Assembly (NCBI GenBank): GCA_029465975.1
Contig: CM055760.1
Location: 389,380-453,379, forward strand
Direction: 5' to 3'
From: Dallia pectoralis
Taxonomy: Eukaryota; Chordata; Actinopteri; Esociformes; Umbridae
DNA length: 64,000 bases
Shown here one piece after another: positions 11,779 to 23,936 of the stretch; within the stretch, counting starts at the first letter, position 1, and the number at the start of each line of letters is the position of its first letter. The notes under the pieces are model-generated. The model did not search any database. It had not been told where the DNA came from and saw only the letters and a program-made list of their open reading frames with translations. Both the position numbers and the translations under genes were made by a program.

Positions 11779-14130
11779 GAGCTTCCTTTAGTTCATTTTT
11801 GGCTTCCGCGAAGATGCTTCCTAGGTCAGATTTTATTTGACGAATTGCACCACGTTTGGCAATGAAACAGCGTAGACTGTTTATGAAACTGTCCGTTGAC
11901 ATGTCATCTAACATCTCAATGTGAATAGCCCGAGAGCAGAATCAGGTAAAAAGTAGGCCATACCTTTTGTGTACTCTTCGCCCATGCTTAATAAGAAAGG
12001 GACCAAAACAGTCCATACCACAGTATGTGAATGGTGCGAATGGATCCACCCGTTCTGGAGGGAGATTAGCCATTTTTTGTTCTTCTGTGGGCCTCCTGAG
12101 TTTTCTGCAAGTCACACATTGGCGGATTTCAGACGATACGACTCGATTCATCCCTGAGATCCAGTAGCCATTGGATCGTATTTCATTGATGGTAAGGCCT
12201 TTACCTTGATGCTGAACTCTTTCATGGTGATGTGCAATAATCAATTTTGTGATATGATGTTCCTTGGGAATGATGGCAGGGTTTTCAACTGGCATAGGGA
12301 GAGACGAGTTACAGAGTCTTCCTCACACCCTGAGCACACCACTTTCATCTATGAATGGATTGAGGTGCTGCAGCTTATTATGTGGTGGTAGCTGAATCCC
12401 TTTGCTTAGTACCTTCCACTCCTCCTGATAAGCTTGTCTCTGCAAATCCTTGATTATAAGGCATTCTGCGTTCTCTCGTTCTTGTACTGTTGACAGTTGT
12501 TTTGACTTGACCTTGTTGATTCGTCTGAGAATACGTGCGACTGCTTTGGTAGGACGAGACCAGGATGAGAAGTTAGAAAGGCGGGACACAAGGATGTCAA
12601 CTGGCTTATGTTGCTCTTTGGTTGTAGTGTGCAATACTCCTTTAACTTCCGGGTCTCCCAAGACAAGCTCTGGAACAAGGTCTTCTGAGAGTGACATTTC
12701 TTCTTTCCATAGAAACTTGGGTCCTCTGAACCAATCGGATGATAGCAGTTCTTTAACTGAAACACCGCTGGACGCATAATCAGCTGGATTTTCATCTGTT
12801 GGGATGTATCTCCATTGTTGCGGAGTTGTGCTAAGATGTATCTTCTGTATACGGTTGGACACAAAGGTGTGGAATCGCTATCCTAAGACTACTTTGGAGT
12901 CGGTCCTGAAGAACTCCTCAATGTTGGAATAGTCAAGTTCTTCCTTGAGTACATTGCTTGTTTTTACTGAGACGAATGCAGCTGTTAGTTCAAATCTAGG
13001 GATAGTCGTAACCTTTGTAGGAGAAACGCAAGCTTTTGCCATGACCAGAGAGCAATGAATGTGTTCCTCTTCATTTTTCAGTCTTAGATATGAACACTGT
13101 CCATATCCGTTTGTGCTTGGATCTGAGAAATGGTGCAGCTCTACTTTGGAAGCTTTTCCAAAGCTGGTAGGTGCATAACTATGAGGTATTTTCACCTTTC
13201 CTAAATTCATGAGATCAGATTTCCCACACTCCCACCTTGGCTTAAGTTCTTCCCAACCTGTACCACTCCTACACATCTCTTGTAGCATTATTTTCCCATT
13301 GAGCAGGAAATGAGATACAAGCCCTAAAGGATCGTACAAGGAAGCAACTGTTGACAGCATTCCATGTCGTGTTGCAGGCTGGTCCTTGAGGCTGGCCTCA
13401 AACTTAAAGCAGTCTGATTCAATGTTCCATTTGATTCCTAGTGCTCTTTCTGAAGGTAAGTTATCAAATGCCAGATTCAGGTCTTTGATGTCAGACGCAC
13501 GTTCAGATAATGGAAAGCTTTTTAGAACAGCTTGGTCGTTGGACACAAACTTGTGTAGTCGAAGACCACCTTTGGCACAGAGCTCCCGTGCTTCTTTGTG
13601 CAAGTTGAATAGCATGTTCTCTGCTATCATTGGTGTTGGTCTATGTTCTCCATGGCTAGATACTTAAGGCCAAAATTGGCACAGATAGCCTTGGTCTGCT
13701 TCGTTTACATGAAACTGATGAAACATCTTCTCAATGTCGCACATTAGTGCGATAGGACGTTGTCGAAAGCGGATCAAAACACCGTTTAGCTTGTTCATCA
13801 AGTCAGGCTTGATAAGCAAATGATCATTTAAACTGGTTCTCTTGTACTTAGCTGAACAATCAAAGACTACCTTGTCTGGCTTCGTGGGATGGTAAACTCC
13901 ATGATGAGGGATGTACCACCTCTCACCTTCCGTTCCGTTATCGTTAGTCTCTTGTGGATCACCCCTTTCGATGACTTCATTTATGAAGTTGACATAATCT
14001 TCTTTGTAGGTTAGATTCTTTAACAGCTTCCGTTTGAGATGGCTAAGTCGAGCGGTGGCCATTTGTCTGTTGTCAGGAAAGTTGGGTCTTATCTTGAAAG
14101 GTAGGGGCATTTCGTAATGACCTTGACTAT
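11779..14130 (-). pseudogene. BEL/Pao pol, RT to integrase part
   Basis: From 14,117 the frame reads GHYEMPLPFK, the usual start of BEL/Pao reverse transcriptase, then VFDCSAKYK and ALMCDIEKMFHQFHV. The block carrying the YVDD active site is deleted at about 13,660, after which AKGGLRLHKFVSN, LYDPLGLVSHFLL (Peptidase A17/Pao region) and RYIPTDENPADYASSG follow in several frames. The integrase has HHHERVQHQGKG, CVTCRKLRRP, CGMDCFGPF (first Asp) and IKSDLGSIF (second Asp) and then stops at the CACTAG end at 11,778. Several stops and frameshifts. It is the 3' half of the BEL element whose gag-protease half is at 58,664-59,667. Confidence 0.8.
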
Positions 14131-14528
14131 TTTTCTTTTTTTATATTCTGTTATTTAGTATTTTTATTTTTTACTTAACCTTTCTTTAACCAGGTAGGCC
14201 GATTGAGAACAAATTCTCATTTGCAACGGCGACCTGGTCAAGATAAGGCGAAAAATGTGCAAGACAACATATAGTTTCACAGATACACAAAACACAAAAG
14301 TGCAAATAGCAGCAGGTTCAAGTTATTCAGGATGGGGTATATATAAAAATACAGTGAGTATCTAATTGCAGAATGTGCAAGTACTAAAGTGTGTCTAGCA
14401 GGTAGACAGAATAAGGTGACTCTAGCAAGTTGGTCTGTTGAGAGCATGGGAGTATCTGAGCAAAACAAGTGTAAGCAGTACAGGTGCAAATAGGGCATGG
14501 CAAGTGAGAAGAGGTTAAAAACCGTTAA
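14131..14528 (-). mobile_element. L2-type LINE, 3' untranslated region and A-rich end
   Basis: The segment contains the fish L2 3'-end sequence that reads, on the minus strand, TTCTCAATCGGCCTACCTGG followed by an A-rich tail. It directly continues the L2 coding region that stops at 43,664: the TTAA at 14,525-14,528 and that at 43,661-43,664 are the two copies made when element E inserted. The junction at about 14,131 is the point where the L2 entered the BEL/Pao polymerase. Confidence 0.7.
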
Positions 14529-14772
14529 CAATAGAAGCGCCGGAAGTGGGTCATTTGACCCAGAGGCACGTAAAAAAAACCTTTTGCGGCACTCTATATG
14601 GAGTTAGAATAATGACGAAACTCACAACACAAAGCGTGTTTTACGCACGCAAATACAAAACGTAATTCACAAACTTATGCATTTTGTTCTGCAAATAAAA
14701 AATGTACCTATCAAACAAATGCAGTAAGTTTTACACATACAAAAAACGTTTTTCTTCAATGACAAAAATATA

Positions 14773-14925
14773 TTCTGAGTACAAACTAAAATCTTTCAAG
14801 TACAAAAAAAATCCTTCAAGTACAAAAAGAAATTATTCAAGTACAAAAAAAAATCATTCAAGTACAAAACAAATTCCTTCAAGTACAAAACGAAATTATA
14901 CAAGTACGAAACAAAGTCACGTGAC
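14773..14925. repeat. 21-bp tandem array near the left end of E
   Basis: About seven degenerate copies of a 21-bp unit built on TTCAAGTACAAAA followed by A-rich spacer. It can be read through as a Lys/Ser-rich peptide only because the unit is a multiple of three; I do not consider this coding. Subterminal arrays are common near transposon ends and can be transposase binding sites, but that is inference. Confidence 0.6.
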
Positions 14926-15354
14926 TTTTGTCACTATTTGCCAAAAAGCCACAAACCTACTATTTGCCAAGTCACAACAAAACGGAAAGAAAAACAGATG
15001 CTGATAATGGACCGGTCTGGCAGACTATCAATGTAAATGGGAAGTTGATGTCCGCATTAGAAGTAAGTGAAACGTTGTTCACTAACTATGATTACTTTCG
15101 TTATTTGATTATTCGTTATTTATTTCGTATATTTTCATATTTATCTACTCTGCAATCTAAGCTAGCCACGCAGAAACGTGGCTAGCCACGCAGAAACGTT
15201 AACATTACACCAGATTTAGCCTAACATCAGTCAATCAGATCATGCTTTAGTAAATGTTATAGGGAGACGTATATTAGGCTAACGTGGCAGATCGGTTTAA
15301 GCAAAAGTTAATGCTCTGTTTTGACTAGTGCTTATTGTCCAGATGGAAGCAACA

Positions 15355-15660
15355 GGAGGGTCCTGGAGGACAAAACAAGACGTTTCTGGGCAGACTAAGT
15401 TCTTGATTGTGAAGGTTGGTCAATTTCCTCTTGATTGTCCCATGTTATACAGACAAATTATTATGAAATACCCCACTGTGGTTGTGGATACTGTTTTTAG
15501 TCAATTCATTCTACTTTGAGAAAATGACATTGTAGTAACCCTGGAGGAGATCATGATGTTTGCCACAGGTGTGCCACGCGCTCCTCCTGCTGGCATGGAA
15601 CCTCAGCCACTCCTTCAATTCCTTACCAGTTCAAAACTCCCTCTGGCAAATACATACAAG
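15355..15660 (+). pseudogene. HECT-like (G2E3-like) C-lobe fragment, module copy 1
   Basis: One block (about 15,361-15,415) reads VLEDKTRRFWAD, a stop, then VLDCE; the next (about 15,523-15,660) reads VTLEEIMMFATGVPRAPPAG, then a stretch ending KLPLANTYK. This resembles the C-lobe of the HECT-like domain in fish proteins annotated 'G2/M phase-specific E3 ubiquitin-protein ligase-like', where a FATG motif is followed by a Pro-rich turn and an ANTC segment; here the expected Cys is Tyr. A HECT domain would pass ubiquitin through that Cys, so this fragment could not be active. No upstream exons remain. Following sequence to 16,020 shows no gene. Confidence 0.4.
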
Positions 15661-16024
15661 CTGCCTGGACCACTAAGACACCTTTAAGGCCTATTAGAAC
15701 TTTGGGATTCAGAATTCCCCAGGTTTTGGATGCACCTAACCAGCCCTTATCTGTCAGTTGCTGGATCCATACTGGTAAAAAGATAACAATATCAGTTAAA
15801 TGTTTTGAACACAGTGTTGTAGTCTTTTATTTTGTTGAAAACACTGATGACAATACAATATTCTTTAGACTACATTTGTCTATTGTAAATAAAGCAATAA
15901 ATACATTCCCAGACTGCAGACTCATATATTTAAATGGTTTTTGTCATAAAAAGGGTTTGTTTTATGCACTTAGTAGTCTGAACTTACTAATAGGCTACAT
16001 TAAATATCAGCCAAGTTTTTCAGG

Positions 16025-16920
16025 GTGATGTAGTGTTCTAATGCAGACTCCCATTCAAGAGAAAGTGTCAAACAACTTTGTCTATGTAGTTCTTCAAATT
16101 GGTGAATTGGCTGTTCATCTCCACCAGGAGTTGATGGCATTATGCTGTCATACTGGCTTAGGACTGGTGTAGATGCTGGCAATCGACAATTCCTGTTAAA
16201 CCTAGGAGCAAGTACAGAATATTTTTACATTGACTGAACATCACGTGAACAAAGCTTTCTCCAGACTTTATCACAGAACACACACACATATATATGTGTG
16301 CTGTGATAAAGTCTGGATATATACATGATGTTGACTAAAATATATAGAATATATATGTAAACATGATCCTTGGTTAATATAAGTAACAAATTAGTTAGAG
16401 AAAGATGCTACTAATTCAAGTGTGTATGTGTGTATATTTGGTGGCAGCCTGGTGTGGGAGTTTATATTCATGTTGGTGTTTTTATACACAATATTGACAT
16501 GTGTATATACAGCAGAGTGTATGAAGGGGAGTGCTGTAACAAATATTGACGTGTGTGTGTAGCCTATATATATATATATATATTCATATACACTTCTGTG
16601 TTACTGTACTACCCATGAATCCCTCATGGTTGAGGAGATTCCCCCTTTCATGTAAAAAAGCGCTTTGAGTTCCCAGGAAGAAAAGCGCTATATAAATGTA
16701 ATGAATTATTAATTATTACATAGCCTCTGGTTTACCAGATGGGCATTGGGATTGGTGAACTGGACGAATAGTGAGTGTTCCACAAGTGCTTGTATTTGTC
16801 CAGTTCTTTCTGCAGGACATTCAAGAGGCAGTATCGCATCAAACTTGGCGACCCTGTGTTGTTAGTATTCCTGGTGAGGGCTGCAACTGTGGCCTTCTTT
16901 GAAATAGAAGAGTTCATCTG
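16025..16920 (-). pseudogene. Integrase-core gene fragment, module copy 1
   Basis: The block at 16,917-16,700 reads LLNVLQKELDKYKHLWNTH and, after a one-base frameshift, TIRPVHQSQCPSGKPEAM. This aligns by eye with ELQDVVHLWNTHRIRPSRNA of the larger integrase gene at 34.4 kb. The block at about 16,190-16,025 (TPGGDEQPIHQFEEL, then WESALEHYITL) fits the C-terminal tail of the same family. The catalytic domain is missing. The intron between the blocks holds a strong hairpin (16,261-16,316), a TA microsatellite (about 16,567-16,585) and a LINE/SINE-tail-like repeat (about 16,640-16,720). Confidence 0.5.
16261..16316. repeat. Strong inverted repeat (hairpin)
   Basis: CCAGACTTTATCACAG at 16,261-16,276 is matched perfectly by its reverse complement at 16,301-16,316. 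The 24-base spacer is itself largely self-complementary (CACACACATATATATGTGTG), so almost the whole 56 bases can fold. It lies in the intron of the decayed integrase fragment. Confidence 0.8.
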
Positions 16921-17589
16921 CCATTGTAGCTTCAGGACCTAATGGGTAGAAATACAATATTTTATGCCATCCCTTTTGCATTCTGATGAATTTGTACTAG
17001 TTAACAGTTTTTTTTAGCTCATCATACAGAAAATAAACCATTGAGGGTTTTCCACCTTAGCTTCAGGTGTCCCTCTTGTCATGCTAAAACCTTCCCTGAT
17101 ACAAGCAAGCTTATGCTGGCAACTGGTTAAAAACGTATTGACCATCTTTACCAGTTTGTTTGATCAGCTTGATGACCATCCTAATTAAACTATGTTTTCA
17201 CATGATTTAATCCTCAACAAGACCTTGTACATGACCTGCGAAGAGCATCTGGAATCGGTTAAGATAATCTTAAACCCGTTTTTACATCAGTGCGCCAGAA
17301 ACAGAGACTTTATTATTTCATAATGTAATCTTCCATAAAGGAAATTACTCAGCTATTACATTTCTAAACCGTTCTTCTATTAAAGCAACAACATTTAGTA
17401 AAGCTTTGTCTGATTGACTGATGTTAGGCTAGCTAAATCTGGTGTAATTTTAACATTTCTGCGTGGCTACCTTCATTATACTAAGTTAACATTAGATCGC
17501 AGAGTAGATAAATATGAAAATATAAATACATTGAAGAACATGGCTCATTTGTACGGAAGCGTATTGCATTCACTTAAGAAAAAAAATAT

Positions 17590-17899
17590 GCTCTGTTTTT
17601 CCGAATTAACAAGTTAATTATCTCAGAACACGAGATGATTTTTCACAAATAAAAATATTTTGCTCTGTTTTTCTGAATTAACGAGTTAATTATCTCAGAA
17701 TTACGAGATAATTTTTCACAAATAAAAAGTTTTTGCTCTGTTTTTCTGAATTAATGACTTAATTATCTCAAAATTATGAGATAATTGTTCTTGAAAAAAA
17801 AAATGTTGCTCTGTTTTTCTGAATTAACTAGTTAATTATCTCAGAATTCCGAGAAAATTTTTCATGAAAAAAAATATTTTGCTCTGTTTTCTGAATTAA
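17590..17899. repeat. 72-bp tandem array at the centre of E
   Basis: Copies start with GCTCTGTTTT at 17,590, 17,662, 17,735, 17,808 and 17,881 (spacing 72-73). Each unit contains the near-palindrome AATTATCTC..GAGATAATT and a TTAACGAG motif. The fifth copy is cut at its TTAA by element C, and the other half (TTAACGAG) reappears at 29,726 on the far side. The array separates the two integrase genes, which diverge from it. Confidence 0.75.
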
Positions 17900-18942
17900 C
17901 ACTAGAAGCGCGGAGGCTCAGATACCCACCCCTTTCGCGATTTGGGTCAAAAGACCCAATGCGTTGGTTTGAATGGGAGAATGTGGCTGACACACAATGA
18001 CCAGCAGATGGCGCATCTTGTTCATCTTTGCGTCAGAAGGACCGGGGCTAGCTGTTGTAAAATCACCGTGGCGAATGAAGTGAAACCAAAATTTACAATG
18101 AATATAGATTACCTAAAAGCATCCACAATTATTTAATAAGTGCACATAGATTTAGGCTTTTATGGTACCGCATTACCACTCTAGTTGTTTTAAATTAAAC
18201 CAAATGAATCTCGAAAAAAATCTAAAATATTGACAGAAATAACACTTATACATTATAAAAACACTGAAGTAATGGATTCTATAATAAACTGTAGAAGTAA
18301 TTGTAACCAAAAAGACCAGCATTCCAAGTGATTATTGTTGCGCCACTGTTAACTCCAACTGTCTGATTTATTGTGCTCATTGCATTCAGACTAAATTATT
18401 TCATTCCTATGTTGCCCGTACCCACATAAAATAAGTCAATTAATGTGGTTTAATTTAAAGTAACTAGTGTGTGTTTGTGGAAAACAATTTTCTATGGCCT
18501 TACACAATCGAATTCTAATAGCTGTTTGAGCTATCACGTCGCATGGGGAAGGAAAGTAAATTCACCCGCAGTTCGTCAGTGTCAGCACACAAATTTAAGG
18601 TTACTTAAAAACATATTTTTTTATCTATTAAATTCCTCTAATACAAAACTATGCCCGTAGCCTATTCATATGTAAATTGCGATTACACTTTATCCATTCA
18701 AAGTATGCGTATAGTTCTGTGGGATCCCCCACCCGGCTGTGAGGGGCGTGGATCCCTGGAACTTCGACATGTTCGTGTTTCCAGGGTAGTAATTCAAAGC
18801 ATGGGTGATTCCAACTGTACCAACATGACTCCGTGTGTGCGCAGTCTTTGTACAGCATTTAAAACATTACCATAACACTCTGGGACCCGTTTCTCCCGTG
18901 GGCAGTTTTCGATTTACTCCTTTCCAAATTCTGTGTAAACTC

Positions 18943-19647
18943 TGTTGTGGAAGATATAGATTTAGGATTTAGGAGTTCAGAAATAGTGAGGTTAAACTAT
19001 ATTCGTATGCGATATACGTATGGATATCATTAAGAGGGCCCAAAAGTTAAGAACGGGAAACACGAGACCCTGAGAATCTAGTGTTTTACTTAGGAGAAAC
19101 GGGAATGTTATCTTTACGCTGGTGGAGGGGCCCAATGCTAGAAACAGATGTCTTGATTACCTTCTCTGTGATGGACTGTCAAAAGGAAATGTCTGAGTCT
19201 TTGTTCACCGCATCTGTGTTTCATCATGGATGCGGATGTATCAGGCTTCCTTTGCTTGAGGGCAGTGACCTCGGGTTCTTATGTCAAGCCTATAGGTCAT
19301 TTACAATTTATCCTATAGGTTTGATGGGATCTTCTAGAAGGCCTCGTCTGTTTCTCATTATTAATGTTCAGGTTCGTGTGGAAGCGTATGCGTAAACCAA
19401 CCCATATAAATATGACACTGTTTTTCTCTTTAGTTAGGAATATTCTGCCTGTCACTGCATAAGTTGTCGTCTGTGTATGTGAAAAGGTTTTTCCTCATCT
19501 ATCAATTAAACTGTTAGAGTTAACTTGAGAGATACTCTTGTCTGTTCTTATTTCGAGTCTGGTTTCAGTGTGTATTTGCTTAATGTTATTTTAGAGATAA
19601 AGGTATAGTAACATTAATTACGTGGTATTAGAAATAATTCCATAACA
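18943..19647. mobile_element. Solo LTR
   Basis: It is absent from the homologous arm of E, which reads straight through GTGTAAACTCACATTTCC. In C this site is split by 705 bp beginning TGTTGTGGAAG and ending TTCCATAACA, with a 4-bp duplication ACTC on each side (18,939-18,942 and 19,648-19,651). TG..CA ends with short inverted repeats, a TATAAAT-type box near 19,406 and no internal region identify a solo LTR left by recombination. I cannot name the parent family. Confidence 0.7.
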
Positions 19648-19812
19648 ACTCACATTTCCAATGATACCAACCACGCCGCTGTGCGACGCACTAATTTGTA
19701 GAACATCAACCGTTCAGAAAAGTTGGCCACATTGGAAATTAGAGTTGCCACACTAAGTTATTTTTAGTCCCATCACGGGCAAACAGCCACAAAACGACAA
19801 GCACATATATTT

Positions 19813-21715
19813 ATGTCACGAATGGGTATAGACGGACACATGTGTGTCATGATTCACGGGTGTGTTCTGTGGGTTTATATGTTTGGTTCTTGTGTGTGCT
19901 TGTTTCTGTCTCCATCTTGTGGTTGTTCTTATTGTTTCTTCCTGGTGCCTGCCCTTCCCTTGTCATTTGTTCCTGCCATTTTACTCACCTGTTGCTTGTT
20001 AGTCCTCGTTATGTTTAGTATTTAGTCTTCCCTGTGTCACTGTGTGAGTGTCGGGCATTGTTTAAGGTACGTTGTCTCTGTGTCGTCGTTGTTGCTTGTT
20101 CTGTTGTTACGTTTATGTTTGCTGGTTCGGTGTTTTCGTAGACGTGTTATGTTTACTGTTGGATGTAGTGTTCAGTCACTTGCTTGATGTTCCCAGTTTG
20201 ATTGTTTATCCATGTTCTCCGTGATGTTTATGTTTATTGTGTGTTTAGTTTGTGTTATCTTGTTCTGGCATCTTCCTCTGTTTGACCTTTTGTTTTGTTC
20301 TCTTGTATTGTTTAAGCTCCCGGTCGAAAGGACTCCTCGTGTGTGCCTGTTTGCCTGTCCAGAGTTTAATAAACCCCAATACTAAAAACACCTCTGCGCT
20401 TGTGTCCTCCAATTGCTTGGAAGCCCAACTATTACAATGTGCAGGGCGAACGAATGACATTTATTCAATAAAACTATAACTGAAAAACACAAGACAAGCA
20501 AACGTGACGTTGGTAAAAACCACACAAAGACCGACGACACACACTCGGAGAGGAGGAACTTAAATAAGATGATGATTAGGAAGACAGGTGAGGGCAATGA
20601 AACAATTAAACAAGTGTCCGTGCGCTAAACAAGGGAGAGAGGGCGTTGGATTTCACGGGCACGGCCATCCTGCCGTGCCAAAGCGTGACATAATCCCCCG
20701 TCAAAGGCGCAGCTCCAGCCGTGCAAAGACTCCGACAAACGGGAGTGGGAGGGGGGAAACATCCAACGACGGCAGCCACCAGTCCCGGAGCTCCACTGAA
20801 GCCCACGGATACGTTGCGTAATCTCCGTGGGCCAACAGGACATGCTGCGACGTCTGGACGGTGGAACAGTGCTGGACTTGCAGGGCGCTCTCCTCCTACT
20901 GCAGCTGCTGGGGCTTCTTTGGACAGAATAACCAGCCCAAAAAGAAAATGAGGAAACGGAGCCGGACGGTGAGTGGATTCCTGGGAGGGAGCTAACGGGG
21001 TGTTCACGGAGGACCGCGGGGAGAACACCCACGGCTCTGGTGCCGCAGCAACCGCCGCCCACTGCTCCGGGGCTGCAGACAGGGGGAGACAAATCCCTGG
21101 GGCTGCAGCCAAACATCCAGCCACCAAAGCCCAGGACCCAGACACCTCAACGTGAGTGCCCGGCCGAGTGGCCCCTCCCCCCTCAGCATGAGGCCTTGGA
21201 GTCGTCCCTCCCCCTCAGCATGAGCGTGTCGACGAGTGGCCCCTCCCCCCTCAGCATGAGGCCTTGGAGTCGTCCCTCCCCCCTCAGCATGAGGCCTTGG
21301 AGTCTTCCCTCCCCCCTCAGCATGAGGCCTTGGAGTCGTCCCTCCCCCCTCAGCATGAGGCCTTGGAGTCGTCCCTCCCCCCTCAGCATGAGGCCTTGGA
21401 GTCGTCCCTCCCCCCTCAGCATGAGGCCTTGGAGTCGTCCCTCCCCCTCAGCATGAGGCCTTTGAGTCGTCCCTCCCCCCTCAGCATGAGGCCTTGGAGT
21501 CGTCCCTCCCCCCTCAGCATGAGTTTGTCGACGAGTGGCCCCTCCCCCCTCAGCATGAGTTTGTCGACGAGTGGCCCCTCCCCCCTCCACCTGAGTGTCT
21601 AGAGTGGTCCCTCCCTCCTCCGCCTGGGTTCCTCGGGTGGCAACTTCTCCCTCCGCCTGAGCTCCTGGAGTGTCCCCTCCTCCTTCCGCCTGAACTCCTG
21701 GAGTGTCCCCTCCCT
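19813..21715. mobile_element. LTR-like segment plus GC-rich internal remnant
   Basis: This block replaces about 160 bases present in the homologous arm of E. TGTCATGATTCACGGG at 19,847 starts an LTR-like stretch with an AATAAA near 20,370, ending about 20,436 at ATTACA. The same start (TGTCATGGTTCACGGG) recurs at the very end of the window. From 20,437 to 21,715 the sequence is GC-rich and ends in a minisatellite. Long frames on both strands there reflect the repeat, not a gene. It may be a truncated LTR retrotransposon of unknown family. Confidence 0.4.
21180..21600. repeat. 33-bp minisatellite
   Basis: About ten copies of a 33-bp unit with the core CCTCAGCATGAGGCCTTGGA and a TCCCTCCCCC tract, with two variant forms (one carrying GTCGACGAGTGG). 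Unit length is a multiple of three, so open frames run through it in several phases on both strands. No protein call is justified. Confidence 0.7.
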
Positions 21716-22449
21716 ACTCATCTGTAATGCCCGTTCAAATTAATAATGAGCAAAACGTACATCTCGCATTCAAAAATACCTTGTTGTAATAATACATAAC
21801 TTTAGTTTAGCAAATTATGATGATAAAATTAATTATAATATAACATGAATATACAGACTCGCGAATTGTCGGCATTTGACGGGAAGCTCAGCCTGAAAAC
21901 AACATGCATGGTTGGGGACATATAATCCTAAGAGCCGCATTCATGTAACTCTCTCATTTTGGCCCAGATAACACTAACTATATCATATGAAGCCATTATC
22001 CCACATAATCAAGTCTGTGAGCGTTTTCACTGTATTTTATTAATGTGACGCACACATGGTGAGAAATGTATGTTATGTACACAATACGTGGAAATAGAAC
22101 AGAAAACGACACAACACAGTTGTGTTATACAGCGTTCTAACAACATACATGATCTAAATGTATTTATCATCTCCCTTTCTTGAAGAAAATTCAGGTCACT
22201 GGCCAGTTCCATTGTTTCCCTCTATCGCGCATTCACATAATAAAGAGACTGCCCCCACATAAAATAGCCTGAAGTTAGTACCCGGCAGCTGGGGGGTGTG
22301 GGGCAAACGGATTGCATTGTAAATGGAGGTGATTTGCATGTGAATGAAGCCTAAAGTTTCTACCGACGTTTCTAAACTTGCTGATAAACATCGTCTAGCA
22401 GCACTATAGGAGAGCCAACAAACTGCCCGCGCCCACTGGCGTTGCAATT

Positions 22450-22740
22450 TGTTGAGTTATATGTTCTCATTAACTCATATATTTTATATACCTTACTATA
22501 CTATACTGTTGTATGTCAAGATGTGCCAGAGTTCATTGTGCGCGTGTGTAAACAAAAACGGGACTTTTATTTTGACTTAAGTGGGGTGAAGGGTCAGTTC
22601 CAATGAAGCTTTGTAGAATGCACACGTGTGTGAGCGCTGATGCTTTTTTCCTTCGTATAATGTTGTAATACCAGTACATTGAGATGTGAATCAACAAATA
22701 AACATCACGAAGAAGTTATATCGGAATTACTCCTTACTGA
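22450..22740 (+). repeat. Copia left LTR and leader
   Basis: It begins TGTTGAGTTATATG; 22,450-22,655 is repeated in the right LTR at 26,825-27,029. An AATAAA lies at about 22,697. The exact 3' boundary and primer-binding site are not clear, and the gag ATG follows at 22,741, so LTR and leader together span at most 291 bases. Confidence 0.75.
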
Positions 22741-23936
22741 ATGGATGACAACAACACATTGCACATCGACATGACAGATAGAAATGAAACTCCAACAGGT
22801 TATGGGCCCAGGCGCGCCAATGCTACAGGAGGAAGATGGCAGAGGCTAGTCTTCCACGGAGACGAAAATAATTACGAACTATGGGAAGTAAAATTCCTTG
22901 GTCATCTGAGAATAATGGGTTTAAAAGAAACAATACTGTCTACCGGGGATATAGACGAGGAAAAGAATGAGGAGTGTTACGCTGAACTAATCCAGTTTCT
23001 CGATGATAAAAGCTTGTCACTGGTGATGCGAGAGGCGACTGATAACGGCAGGGAAGCTCTGAAAATACTTCGAAGTCACTACGCCAGTCAGGGTAAGCCT
23101 AGAATTATCGCTTTATACACCGAACTAACTTCGTTAAAGAAGAAATCCGACGAGACCATAACAGACTACATCATCCGAGCTGAGAAACGGTGACTTCCCT
23201 AAGAAACGCAAAAGAAGTAATAAGTGACGGACTGATGATAGCTATGATCCTAAAGGGCCTGCCAGATTCCTACAAACCTTTCGCTATCCAAACTACACAG
23301 AGTAGCGAAGATTTGACTTTCATTCAGTTCAAAAGCAAACTAAGAAGTTATGAAGAGACAGAAAAATTTGATGATAAACCCAAATCTGACAATGTGATGA
23401 AAGTGCACATAGCATCAGTGACCTGCTACGGATGTGGAAACCGCGGTCACATTGCACGCGACTGCCGCCAAAAAGGCGCACCTAAGTGGTGCAGTTACCA
23501 TAGAAGTTCAACACACAGTGATGAGACATGCCGCCAAAAAGGGGACGGGCGCAAAGATGAAGCAAAACAGGCTGCAGAAAAGCAAGAGGAGCATGGGAAA
23601 GAACAAACGTTTGTGTTCAAAGTCAGTCAAACATTTCTTCCAAACAATATTACTAAAAATGGACTAATGGTAGACTGTGGAGCAACATCCCACATCTTAA
23701 CAGACGAGAACGACTTCACAAAATTTGACTACAGTTTCGACCAAAAGTCACACTACATGGAGTTGGCGGATGGAGCCAGAATGAACAACGTGGCATTAAA
23801 GCGGGGAGACGCAGCTACAACAGATGGCGCCAGGGTGACCTTCCAGGAAGGACTGAATGAGCTGATAAACAAGGATGGAGCGTGTGTTCCGCATAGAAGA
23901 GCAGGAGAGACTGTACTACCTAAAAACGGTAAATAA
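22741..23936 (+). pseudogene. Copia gag and protease region
   Basis: Gag starts at the ATG at 22,741 and runs 150 codons with a YELWEVKFLGHLR segment, typical of the Copia gag domain. A frameshift near 23,186 moves the reading to another frame, which carries the zinc knuckle CYGCGNRGHIARDC (CCHC, RNA binding) and then VDCGATSHILTDE, the aspartic-protease active site with the usual D-S/T-G written as D-C-G-A-T. That D-C-G-A-T form is common in Copia elements. A second frameshift near 23,875 leads into the integrase frame. Confidence 0.8.

Larger units (their letters stand above)
15110..17530. mobile_element. Integrase/HECT module copy 1, bounded by 120-bp inverted repeats
   Basis: Sequences at about 15,125-15,245 and 17,400-17,520 are inverted copies, sharing CATATTTATCTACTCTGC, GCCACGCAGAAA and ACACCAGATTTAGC. 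Between them lie a HECT-like fragment on plus and an integrase fragment on minus, tail to tail. The left repeat has an extra 23-bp tandem duplication (GCTAGCCACGCAGAAACGT twice). The inverted repeats may be the ends of a separate element nested in E, or arms of a larger palindrome. I could not find the same repeats around the second module. Confidence 0.5.
17900..22355 (+). repeat. Left arm of C, inverted repeat of 41,640-43,660
   Basis: Apart from insertions at 18,943-19,647 and 19,813-21,715, this arm matches the reverse complement of the right arm of E over about 2 kb with roughly 4-5% mismatch (counted by eye over 17,942-18,136 only). The arm starts with a subterminal GGGTCA AAA GACCC box. 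A conserved imperfect palindrome with two GGATCC sites lies near 18,720-18,760. Short open frames occur in both copies but differ from each other by amino acid changes and match no family I know. Confidence 0.7.

Noticed and set aside
17942..18136. Small open frame present in both inverted arms (also 43,424-43,618)
   Set aside because: Conserved only because the arms are copies of one element; substitutions change amino acids freely and no family is recognised.
20606..21600. Long open frames on both strands around the 33-bp minisatellite
   Set aside because: They arise from a repeat unit divisible by three and run in several frames at once.
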